Assembly (NCBI GenBank): GCA_007131745.1
Contig: SLPX01000361.1
Coordinates: 1 to 12,572, forward strand
Source: Myxococcales bacterium
GTDB lineage: Bacteria; Myxococcota; Polyangia; HGW-17; SLPX01
DNA length: 12,572 nucleotides
Direction: 5' to 3'
Numbering within the stretch: the stretch's first letter is position 1; each line of letters opens with the position of its first letter. The position numbers and the translations under genes were made by a program. This document shows, piece by piece, positions 1 to 6,062 of this stretch. The notes beneath the pieces were generated by a model. The model had not been told where the DNA came from. It made no database searches and was given only the letters and a program-made list of their open reading frames with translations.

Positions 1-2
1 AA

Positions 3-1127
3 ATAATGAAAAGATTTCCCGCCTTGGATCTTGTGATTGGAACCGACTATGCATGGAAGTTCGAAGAATGGTTGCAACGCATGGTTCCAAGAAGCCGTTT
101 GTTCGATCGGGCCGGGCCGGGGGAATATCGTTTCTGTACCGCACGGCCCGGCAAGGCCGGGGTGAAGGTCAGCGAGAACGTGACAATCATGAAGGGTTGT
201 AACAATCGTTGCGCCTATTGTGTTGTGCCGGCTGCTCGCGGTCCCAGGGTGGATCGTCCCAGAGAAGCAATATTGGAAGAGGTGGATCGTTTGATATCCG
301 CGGGCGCTAGGGAAATCGTATTGCTGGGTCAGAACGTGAACGCTTATGAAAGCGGGCCGGGTGGTTTCGCAGGGTTGCTCAGGGAGGTTGGGGCCAGGCC
401 AGGTGTTTTTCGGGTTCGGTTTACTACGAGCCATCCCCGGGATCTGGACTTGGAGACGGTGAGGGTCGTGGGTGAAACTCCCCGGGTATGTCCTCACTTT
501 CATCTTCCGGTGCAGTCCGGTTCAACCCGTATTTTGCGCGCCATGGGAAGAGGTTATACCCGCGCCGATTATTTGATGAAGGTGGAGTGGATACGTAAGT
601 ACGTTCCCGATGCGGCTGTGAGTACGGACATTATCGTAGGGTTTCCGGGGGAGACGGAAGAGGATTTCAAAGAGACCATGAGTCTTTTGGATCTGGTGAA
701 TTACTCGTTTATATACTCTTTCCGTTATTCGGATAGGCCGGATACGAGGGCCGAGAACATGGAATGTGCGGTCGACCCGGAAATTGCTTCCGAACGTCTG
801 AGAAATCTTCAGGCCAGGCAGGACGAGATCTCCGAAAGAAATCTTCATTCTTGGGTCGGCCGGACCGGCGATGTGCTTGTGGAGGGTCCATCCAGGCAGG
901 GAGGGGGCCAATTTATGGGCAGGCTGCCCACATCGGAGATAGTCAATTTCAGGGTCGAATCCTCGCAACGGTTGACAGGAGGTCTTATAAGAGTTGAGAT
1001 TACATCGGCCGGGCGACACACGCTCGAAGGAAAGATGATCGGAGACGGCGATGTGCGGGACACCGGATCGGTCGGAGGGCTGGAGGCGGATGCCCGGTAT
1101 GATCACGGGAAAGAGGAGAGAAGATGA
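3..1127 (+). CDS. miaB: tRNA-2-methylthio-N6-dimethylallyladenosine synthase (MiaB), 5' end outside window
   Basis: This radical-SAM methylthiotransferase adds a methylthio group to N6-isopentenyladenosine at position 37 of tRNAs reading UNN codons. Counting from the first visible Met (base 6), the cluster motif CNNRCAYC gives Cys65, Cys69 and Cys72. GQNVNAY at 108-114 is typical of MiaB rather than RimO or MtaB. The radical-SAM barrel continues through STDIIVGFPGETEEDF (about 206-221), and a TRAM RNA-binding domain occupies about 283-344. The frame is open to the left edge, and the first residues (LDLVIGT) match the end of the N-terminal methylthiotransferase domain, so roughly 70-100 residues and the second cluster's cysteines lie upstream; Met at base 6 is not the true start. 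The usual YSPRPGT motif reads YSDRPDT. A charged tail of about 28 residues follows TRAM. The stop overlaps the next start (ATGA), indicating translational coupling. Confidence 0.93.
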   Translation: MMKRFPALDLVIGTDYAWKFEEWLQRMVPRSRLFDRAGPGEYRFCTARPGKAGVKVSENVTIMKGCNNRCAYCVVPAARGPRVDRPREAILEEVDRLISAGAREIVLLGQNVNAYESGPGGFAGLLREVGARPGVFRVRFTTSHPRDLDLETVRVVGETPRVCPHFHLPVQSGSTRILRAMGRGYTRADYLMKVEWIRKYVPDAAVSTDIIVGFPGETEEDFKETMSLLDLVNYSFIYSFRYSDRPDTRAENMECAVDPEIASERLRNLQARQDEISERNLHSWVGRTGDVLVEGPSRQGGGQFMGRLPTSEIVNFRVESSQRLTGGLIRVEITSAGRHTLEGKMIGDGDVRDTGSVGGLEADARYDHGKEERR

Positions 1128-1627
1128 AGGAATGCATTGAAATGGTAGTTTCGGGTGTCGTCATGGATCCAAATTCGAATACGCCGATAGTTGTGTTGAA
1201 AAATGCGGCAGGAGACAGCGTGTTGCCCATATGGATAGGAGTGATGGAGGCGGCCGCCATAGCCGCGTCGCTTGAAAAAGTTGTGCCTCCTCGCCCGATG
1301 ACGCATGATCTGTTTGCATCCGCGCTTTACGAGCTTGGCGCGCAGCTTATCAGCGTGGAGATACCGCGGATAACGGAGGGAACGTTTTACGCTGTCATGA
1401 ATCTGCAAACGCAAGACGGTATGCTGGAGATGGATTGCAGACCGTCCGATGCCATAGCCTTGGCGATGCGTGCGCGTTGCCCGATTTATGTAACTTTGGA
1501 AGTTGTCGAGACGGCCGGACTTGTGGTAGAAACGCCGGACTCAATGGATGATTCGGAGGATTCCAAAAAATTAAAGGAATTACTCGAAAATCTTCCTGAC
1601 GATGTTTTCGGAAAATACAAGATCTAG
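1124..1627 (+). CDS. Bifunctional nuclease (BFN/DUF151) family protein
   Basis: This 167-residue protein is a near full-length member of the BFN (DUF151) family, founded by a plant bifunctional nuclease and common in bacteria, where its role is poorly defined. Family signatures are clear: LPIWIG at 34-39 followed by EA, PPRPMTHDL at 55-63, GTFYAVM at 86-92 and DCRPSDAIALAMR at 104-116. The C-terminal SKKLKELLENLPDDVFGKYK resembles the tail of many bacterial homologues. There is no signal peptide, so it should be cytoplasmic. It overlaps miaB by four bases (ATGA), and GGAGAGAAG just upstream of the ATG, inside the end of miaB, can serve as ribosome binding site. The coupling to a tRNA-modification enzyme suggests an RNA-related role, but that is inference. 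Nuclease activity is assumed from the family name only. Confidence 0.9.
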   Translation: MKECIEMVVSGVVMDPNSNTPIVVLKNAAGDSVLPIWIGVMEAAAIAASLEKVVPPRPMTHDLFASALYELGAQLISVEIPRITEGTFYAVMNLQTQDGMLEMDCRPSDAIALAMRARCPIYVTLEVVETAGLVVETPDSMDDSEDSKKLKELLENLPDDVFGKYKI

Positions 1628-1717
1628 TTTGTTTTCTGGGAATAATGGTGTTTTTCCTAACGTCTTTGGGATTATGTGAATGTTGCGGCGGTAAGTGAAA
1701 GTTGAAATTGTTAAAGA

Positions 1718-1760
1718 AAGATCCGGACGCGGGATCATTTTTTTGGGTGATCCGGATTTT
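1718..1760 (+). terminator. Overlapping inverted repeats, possible terminator or leader structure
   Basis: AAGATCCGGA (1718-1727) can pair with TCCGGATTTT (1751-1760), including one G-T pair, leaving a 23-base loop. A second, mutually exclusive hairpin pairs GGATCA (1732-1737) with TGATCC (1748-1753) around a T-rich loop. The structure lies 90 bases after the nuclease gene and ends 8 bases before a strong GGGGAGG ribosome binding site. It could terminate the miaB transcript, although the T tract is only four bases and belongs to the stem, or act as a 5' leader switch for the next gene. Seen: the pairings. Inferred: any function. Confidence 0.35.
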
Positions 1761-1918
1761 GCTTCGTGGGGAGGTGCTCTCTCATGAAATCTTTGTTTTC
1801 CATGAAGGATAAAGTTATCAAAAGGTCCAATTCTTTTCCAGGGGTGGTCGGACTTTCGATTATTGCGGATGAGTGCATGTGCAGCGGTAACGTGGTACGA
1901 ATGAAAAGGAGGCGAGGA

Positions 1919-2698
1919 TTGTTTTCAAAGAGAGCGGTTGTTTTCGTAGCGGCAGCGGCCTCGGTCATGCTGACCGGTGTTGCGGCCGAAGCCGCCAAAG
2001 TCGATGCGCTGATATCCAGGCTGCACAAGCATGAAAGCTACCAGGTTCGAGTGACCGCGGCTTTGGTGCTCGGGAAATCCTGTGATTCCCGCGCTTACTA
2101 TGCACTTGTTCAATCCCTGGAAACGGACGAGCATCCGGTTGTCAGGTCCACTGCGGCTTCTTCTCTTGCATCGATGGGCCTTTTGAAGGCGGCCGATGTT
2201 TTGAGAAAGGCTTCAAAGGATAAAGATCCGGTTGCAAGAAAAGGCGCTGCCAGAGCGCTTGCATCTCTTTGCAGAGGCGAGACGAGGGGAAAAGATTTGT
2301 ACATCAACCTGGACAGGATTACTTACAAGGGGCCGGAAGAGGGACGGATAGCAATTGATGTTACGCGCTGCCGTTTCGGCAGGGAATTTCAAAAAGAATC
2401 CGGTTTTCTGCTTGCGTGGAAGGGGTGTGGAAAGCCGAGCCCGAAACAACTCGGTAGGCAGAGAATAGCCGGCTATTTCGTGGACGTGGTGGTCCAGGTC
2501 AGGATGTTCGGGGATGTTTTGGGTTGCAGGATCACTCCAACAATTTTTACCTATCCCCGCGGGCAGCTTAGAACAACCGGCGGGGGCTCCACAGCCAAGG
2601 TGCCTGGAAAGATGGATCCGGGTACAATAGATACTTGCATAAAGCATTCAATTGACGCCCAGGCGGAGGGGTTGATCCAAACACTCCGAAGGCTATGA
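1919..2698 (+). CDS. Exported HEAT-repeat protein
   Basis: From the TTG at 1919 the product has 259 residues: a Sec-type signal peptide with a basic start (KR) and hydrophobic VVFVAAAASVML, likely cut after AEA (residue 25), then two or three HEAT repeats at about 27-118. The repeats show alternating helices with HPVVRSTAASSLASMG and DPVARKGAARALASL. The C-terminal domain (about 120-259) is unrecognised and has four cysteines. HEAT repeats are helical protein-binding scaffolds, so a periplasmic or envelope adaptor is plausible. I chose TTG 1919 because GGAGG at 1908-1912 sits 6 bases upstream and this start puts the signal peptide at the N-terminus. ATG 1901 has no clear ribosome binding site. 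ATG 1784 has GGGGAGG 9 bases upstream but would add 45 residues before the signal sequence. The HAMP gene begins 15 bases after the stop, so they are probably co-transcribed. Confidence 0.75.
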   Translation: MFSKRAVVFVAAAASVMLTGVAAEAAKVDALISRLHKHESYQVRVTAALVLGKSCDSRAYYALVQSLETDEHPVVRSTAASSLASMGLLKAADVLRKASKDKDPVARKGAARALASLCRGETRGKDLYINLDRITYKGPEEGRIAIDVTRCRFGREFQKESGFLLAWKGCGKPSPKQLGRQRIAGYFVDVVVQVRMFGDVLGCRITPTIFTYPRGQLRTTGGGSTAKVPGKMDPGTIDTCIKHSIDAQAEGLIQTLRRL

Positions 2699-2713
2699 AA
2701 AAAGGAACAAGTG

Positions 2714-3580
2714 ATGGCTCAAGCACATTCAGGCCGTAAGCTTCGCAATTTTCTTTTAAACAAAAAGCTTCAGCTCAGTTTTGCGGTTTTCATGCTGGGG
2801 GTGACGGCATTACTATGCGGTACGCTCATCACTGTGACTCTCTACGAGATGAGACGCGCCAAGTCGATGTTTTTGCGCCAGAGGCGTGAAGACACCAAGT
2901 TGTTTGTAAAGCAACGTCAAGATGCAACAGAAATGTTTGCACGGCAGCGGCAGGAAGCCACCGGCATCATGGAAAAACAGTTGAAAGTGGCAACGGACAT
3001 GCTGGATGTCATGATGTTGGACGAGTCTCTGAAAGAGGCGGCCGAAGAAGCGCAGGAAAAGATTCGCTCCAGCGACGCTCAACGCGTGGCAACCCGCGCA
3101 AAGCAGGACACGGAATTGGCGAGGCTCAGAGCGGAAGAAGACCAGGAAACGAGAAAAAGGCGGGAGCAGCTTGACATGGAAATGGAACAGAGCATGCGCC
3201 GGTCCACCATAATTTTGGCCGTCTCCATGGTGGGTGGGTGTCTATTGTTTCTCGTGGTGCTGTTTTTGTATGGAATAGTTTTGACGCACAAGGTTGCAGG
3301 GCCCTTGTTCAAGATATCCAGGCACATGGACGAAGTAAAGGAAGGTCGCCTGACCAAGGTGTGGGGGCTCAGGAAGGGCGACCAGCTCGTGGAGTTTTTC
3401 GAGCATTTCCAGCGCATGCATGAATCACTCAAAAAGCGGCGTTCAAAGGATATCGAGATTCTGGAAAAGGTGGCGGCCGCGCTCGAGGATGAAGACGGCA
3501 CCAAGAATGATGAGTTGAAAAAACAAGTCGGAAATCTCCTGGACGAGAAAAAGAGCACCCTGGAGAAAGACAAAGCCTAA
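2714..3580 (+). CDS. HAMP-domain membrane protein with periplasmic hendecad coiled coil
   Basis: The 288-residue protein has a basic cytoplasmic N-terminus (RKLRNFLLNKK), TM1 at about 21-44, a highly charged, probably all-helical periplasmic segment at 45-163, TM2 at about 164-188 and a HAMP domain at about 189-242 (HKVAGPLFKISRHMDEVKEGRL, then a KGDQ connector and second amphipathic helix). A short acidic/basic helix ends the protein. Four successive 11-residue units fill 52-95. There is no kinase, cyclase or chemotaxis signalling domain after HAMP, so output would have to come through a partner. ATG 2714 is chosen over GTG 2711 because AAAGGA at 2701-2706 lies 7 bases upstream. It follows the HEAT-repeat gene closely, suggesting a shared envelope function. 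The layout resembles stand-alone HAMP proteins of deltaproteobacteria; the ligand and partner are unknown. Confidence 0.85.
   Translation: MAQAHSGRKLRNFLLNKKLQLSFAVFMLGVTALLCGTLITVTLYEMRRAKSMFLRQRREDTKLFVKQRQDATEMFARQRQEATGIMEKQLKVATDMLDVMMLDESLKEAAEEAQEKIRSSDAQRVATRAKQDTELARLRAEEDQETRKRREQLDMEMEQSMRRSTIILAVSMVGGCLLFLVVLFLYGIVLTHKVAGPLFKISRHMDEVKEGRLTKVWGLRKGDQLVEFFEHFQRMHESLKKRRSKDIEILEKVAAALEDEDGTKNDELKKQVGNLLDEKKSTLEKDKA
2867..2998 (+). repeat. Four tandem 11-residue repeats encoded in the HAMP protein
   Basis: The encoded units are MFLRQRREDTK, LFVKQRQDATE, MFARQRQEATG and IMEKQLKVATD. Each starts with two hydrophobic residues, has Q at position 5 and mostly ends in an A/D-T pair. An 11-residue (hendecad) period is known for helices that form untwisted or slightly right-handed coiled coils. 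The DNA copies have diverged, so this is a protein-level repeat rather than a recent DNA duplication. Confidence 0.8.
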
Positions 3581-3594
3581 ACACGCTCTAGGGT

Positions 3595-3852
3595 TCAAAT
3601 AACGGCCCAGATCCAGGCGGCGATGTAAACGACAAGTCCTGTAAGAAATCCAGTGCCTCCAATAATCAGCCCGCACCAAGCGGCTCGTCTCCAAATCGGA
3701 TTTGTTTTCTTTTTTGTTCCAAACAGTTCAGCAAACGCAGCGATGCAAGCGGCCGCAGCGGTTGACATTCCGTACCACGGCGGAATCTCCAATATGCCCG
3801 AGACTAGGAAAAGGGCTGCAAGGGCCAACAGCATTGACAGTATCCCAAACAA
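3595..3852 (-). CDS. Small integral membrane protein, TTG start
   Basis: This minus-strand frame encodes 85 residues with three hydrophobic stretches: ILSMLLALAALFLVSGIL near the start, a weaker alanine-rich segment after PPWYGMS (about 30-45), and GLIIGGTGFLTGLVVYIAAW near the end. A positively charged loop (GTKKKTNPIWRR) lies between the last two. The chosen TTG has AGGAG (plus-strand CTCCT, 3859-3863) exactly 6 bases upstream, and no ATG with a comparable site exists; the open frame continues to 4119 but that extension lacks membrane-protein character and would run into the divergent gene. The stop is 14 bases from the convergent HAMP gene. The pattern loosely resembles DUF4190-like small membrane proteins, which I cannot confirm. 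It is probably real because its hydrophobic composition is coherent while both flanking genes leave the region free. Confidence 0.6.
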   Translation of the reverse strand: MFGILSMLLALAALFLVSGILEIPPWYGMSTAAAACIAAFAELFGTKKKTNPIWRRAAWCGLIIGGTGFLTGLVVYIAAWIWAVI

Positions 3853-3901
3853 AATATACTCCTGGTGTTCTCCAGTGCGATGGCGCTGTGTTTCGCATGA
3901 A

Positions 3902-3925
3902 ACCCGTGTTCGGTGTGAACCGGGT
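3902..3925. other. Imperfect inverted repeat in the divergent intergenic region
   Basis: ACCCG, a single T, then GTTC pairs with GAAC followed by CGGGT across a five-base loop, giving about nine pairs with one bulged base. It lies between two divergently transcribed genes, so it may be an operator or the leader hairpin of the minus-strand gene. No T run follows on either strand as expected for a terminator. Confidence 0.3.
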
Positions 3926-4022
3926 GAAAACGCACTGGACGAAGAATAGATAACCTGAAACAGAGCAGGTGAAAACCCCATAAAACAAAAAGTGGACGAG
4001 AGGACAGGAAAAGACAGGAAAG

Positions 4023-5168
4023 ATGATTTGGTGGAAGACAGCCCTATTCGTGGTTTCAGCGGTTCTTTTAACGGCAGCGGGGCTTGGATTTTTTTTGGGG
4101 TGCATGGTGTTTTCTTCATCGGGACACAGCGGGCCTCGTAGTGCGCACTTCGATGGAAAGAGGTTTCGAAATCGCGGCGGGGAATCGGAAAGAGGATTGG
4201 GCAGCCTTATCAAGTGGATGACGAACCGCAACAGGGGAAAATGGAACGCGTACAAACACTACGACCCCGGTCCCCCGCCTCCCGATCGTGTGGGAACCGG
4301 GAAACTACTCGTTACTTTTGTGAATCACTCGACCGTGTTGCTTCAAACCGACGGAGTAAACATACTCACCGACCCGGTTTTTTCCGACAGGGTGGGTCCG
4401 GTGAGTTTCGCCGGGCCGAAGAGACATCGTCCTCCGGGTATACGGTTCGAGGATTTGCCGCCCATTGATGTGGTTTTGATAAGTCACGATCATTACGACC
4501 ATCTTGACATCCCGACGCTGAAGAGACTTCGGGAACATTCGAATCCCTTGCTTCTTGCGGGTCTTGGCAACAGTGCTCTTTTGCGCAGACATAATTTGAA
4601 AAACTCCCGGGACTTGGATTGGTGGGAAACATTTTTGTTCCGCTCAAAGGATGCATCCACGGAAATCACCTTTACTCCGGCAAACCATTTTTCCATGAGG
4701 GGGTTGCGGGACAGGAACAGGACTTTGTGGGGGAGTTTCGTTGTAAATACTCCTTCGTCCAGAATATATTTTGCCGGCGATACCGGTTTCGGGCCTCATT
4801 TTGAAAAGATCGGCGGCAGGTTCGGGCCCTTCGACCTGGCGCTCATCCCGATCGGGTCTTTCAGGCCGAGATGGTTCATGAAGCCCAATCATATTTCTCC
4901 CCAGGAGGCGGTTTCGGCACATCATATCCTGGGTTCCCGCTTTTCGGTCGGCATTCATTTCGGAACGTTTTCTTTGGCCGATGACGGGCAGTTCGAGGCG
5001 GTGAGAGAACTCGAAAGGGCGATTCTCCAAGATCCTCGGGAGACTTTGTTTGTGACACTTGAATTCGGTGAGGGACGGTGGGTTCCCTTGTCCGCCGTTA
5101 TCCAGGGCCGGCAGACTGCAGATCCTGCAGTGTGGGCCGCTCCGATAGCAGCGGACAGAGCAGGCTGA
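4023..5168 (+). CDS. NAPE-PLD-like metallo-beta-lactamase-fold hydrolase, membrane-anchored
   Basis: The 381-residue product is a zinc-dependent metallo-hydrolase of the N-acylphosphatidylethanolamine phospholipase D/RomA group. The metal motif SHDHYDH gives His155, His157, Asp159 and His160, followed by His222 (PANHFSMRGL), Asp253 (GDTGF) and His312 (HFGTF). The 31- and 59-residue spacings between these last three ligands agree with those I recall for the mammalian enzyme. LTDPVFSDR and GPKRHRPPG are further family marks. A hydrophobic segment at 5-27 is a signal anchor; LGC at 26-27 resembles but does not satisfy a lipobox. The family pattern GPxSxHFDGxRF appears at 37-48. The substrate is unknown: a membrane phospholipid is suggested by the family and anchor. 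A tandem 10-base repeat just before the ATG supplies AGGAAAG. The gene is divergent from the small membrane-protein gene and 95 bases before the three-TM gene. Confidence 0.88.
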   Translation: MIWWKTALFVVSAVLLTAAGLGFFLGCMVFSSSGHSGPRSAHFDGKRFRNRGGESERGLGSLIKWMTNRNRGKWNAYKHYDPGPPPPDRVGTGKLLVTFVNHSTVLLQTDGVNILTDPVFSDRVGPVSFAGPKRHRPPGIRFEDLPPIDVVLISHDHYDHLDIPTLKRLREHSNPLLLAGLGNSALLRRHNLKNSRDLDWWETFLFRSKDASTEITFTPANHFSMRGLRDRNRTLWGSFVVNTPSSRIYFAGDTGFGPHFEKIGGRFGPFDLALIPIGSFRPRWFMKPNHISPQEAVSAHHILGSRFSVGIHFGTFSLADDGQFEAVRELERAILQDPRETLFVTLEFGEGRWVPLSAVIQGRQTADPAVWAAPIAADRAG

Positions 5169-5263
5169 ACGGTTTTTTGTTTTCAAGAGTTGGGGTATGA
5201 TGTTGGGAGTTTCGAGTTGACTTTTGCGCGGCTGGAAAACGCCGCTGTCTAGAGGAGTATTCA

Positions 5264-6010
5264 ATGGGTGATGTTATAATGTTGGGGTTTACCGATGTTT
5301 TGCTTCCGCTGATCGGTTGGATCACGCTTTTCTTTTTCGGAACGCTGACCGCTGGCATTGTGGTAACGGTCTGGTCAAGAGGCAGGCTTCAGCGAGGGAA
5401 GAAGCCGACCGGGATCGCCACCGCGTTCATGGTTATTGTGCTCTGTTTGGCTTTACCCGTTTTTGCGGTTTACATGTCTTTTTCTTTTGCTTTGCAAAGG
5501 GGCGTCGGCCATCTGCTTGAAAAAGGTGGTAGATCCATAGTGGAATGGACACTTGAGGTGGGAGGCGATGCTTTCGAACATGCCATGGAGATTTCCGGCG
5601 AGGACACCCTTGTGGACTTGGTTGACCTTCGAAAGAGATTCGAGGAGAAGAAGAAGCCGCTTGCGACGCTCCCCGAAGCCGAGGCGGGCAGTCCGTTGGG
5701 CATGGTAGTGGTTTTACCTGCATTCGTGGAAGCCATGTTTTGGGAGAGCCTCCGCATTGCGGTAGAAGATCTGGATGAGGAGGAACAGAACATACAGTGG
5801 AAGGATCTGCGCGCAAGGGCTGAAAAAGAACTGGTAAACCAGGGCGAAATAGGATTCAAAGAAGCTGGAAGCAGGTTTCATGAGGGCGCTCGGAAGAGCC
5901 TCTATACAGCGCTAGGAGTGATCTTGGTACCGAATCTTTTGGCGATTCTCTTGTGCGTTCTGATCGCGGGGTTCAAAAAGGAGGAGGAACCGGCCGCTCC
6001 GGGAATATAA
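5264..6010 (+). CDS. Three-TM membrane protein of unknown function
   Basis: I do not recognise this 248-residue protein. It has hydrophobic segments at about 13-36 and 51-77, a soluble segment at about 78-211 rich in charged helices, and a third membrane helix at about 212-236 followed by a short acidic tail (KKEEEPAAPGI). The middle region contains DLVDLRKRFEEKKK and a hydrophobic stretch around 146-158 (GMVVVLPAFVEAM) that could lie against the membrane. GAGGAG at 5252-5257 lies 6 bases before the ATG and makes the start secure. A small hairpin (GCGGC 5228-5232 with GCCGC 5241-5245) sits just upstream of this site. Same-strand neighbours encode a membrane-anchored hydrolase and a secreted beta-helix protein, so an envelope role is likely, with no clear activity. 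Confidence 0.8.
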   Translation: MGDVIMLGFTDVLLPLIGWITLFFFGTLTAGIVVTVWSRGRLQRGKKPTGIATAFMVIVLCLALPVFAVYMSFSFALQRGVGHLLEKGGRSIVEWTLEVGGDAFEHAMEISGEDTLVDLVDLRKRFEEKKKPLATLPEAEAGSPLGMVVVLPAFVEAMFWESLRIAVEDLDEEEQNIQWKDLRARAEKELVNQGEIGFKEAGSRFHEGARKSLYTALGVILVPNLLAILLCVLIAGFKKEEEPAAPGI

Positions 6011-6062
6011 AGATTTTGCAGGTCTTACACAGCCCTGTGAAGTGGATTTTTGGAGGTGCGTG

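Noticed and set aside
3079..3573. Long minus-strand frame opposite the HAMP gene
   Set aside because: It is antisense to a well-supported gene, serine-rich because of the Glu/Lys-rich coding strand, and has no family features.
5115..5131. Perfect seven-pair hairpin ACTGCAG-ATC-CTGCAGT
   Set aside because: It lies inside the end of the hydrolase coding sequence, is not followed by Ts, and can arise from codon choice.
5172..5177. T run just after the hydrolase stop as a terminator
   Set aside because: No strong GC stem ends directly before it; the nearest weak stem (CCGCT/AGCGG) is 17 bases upstream.
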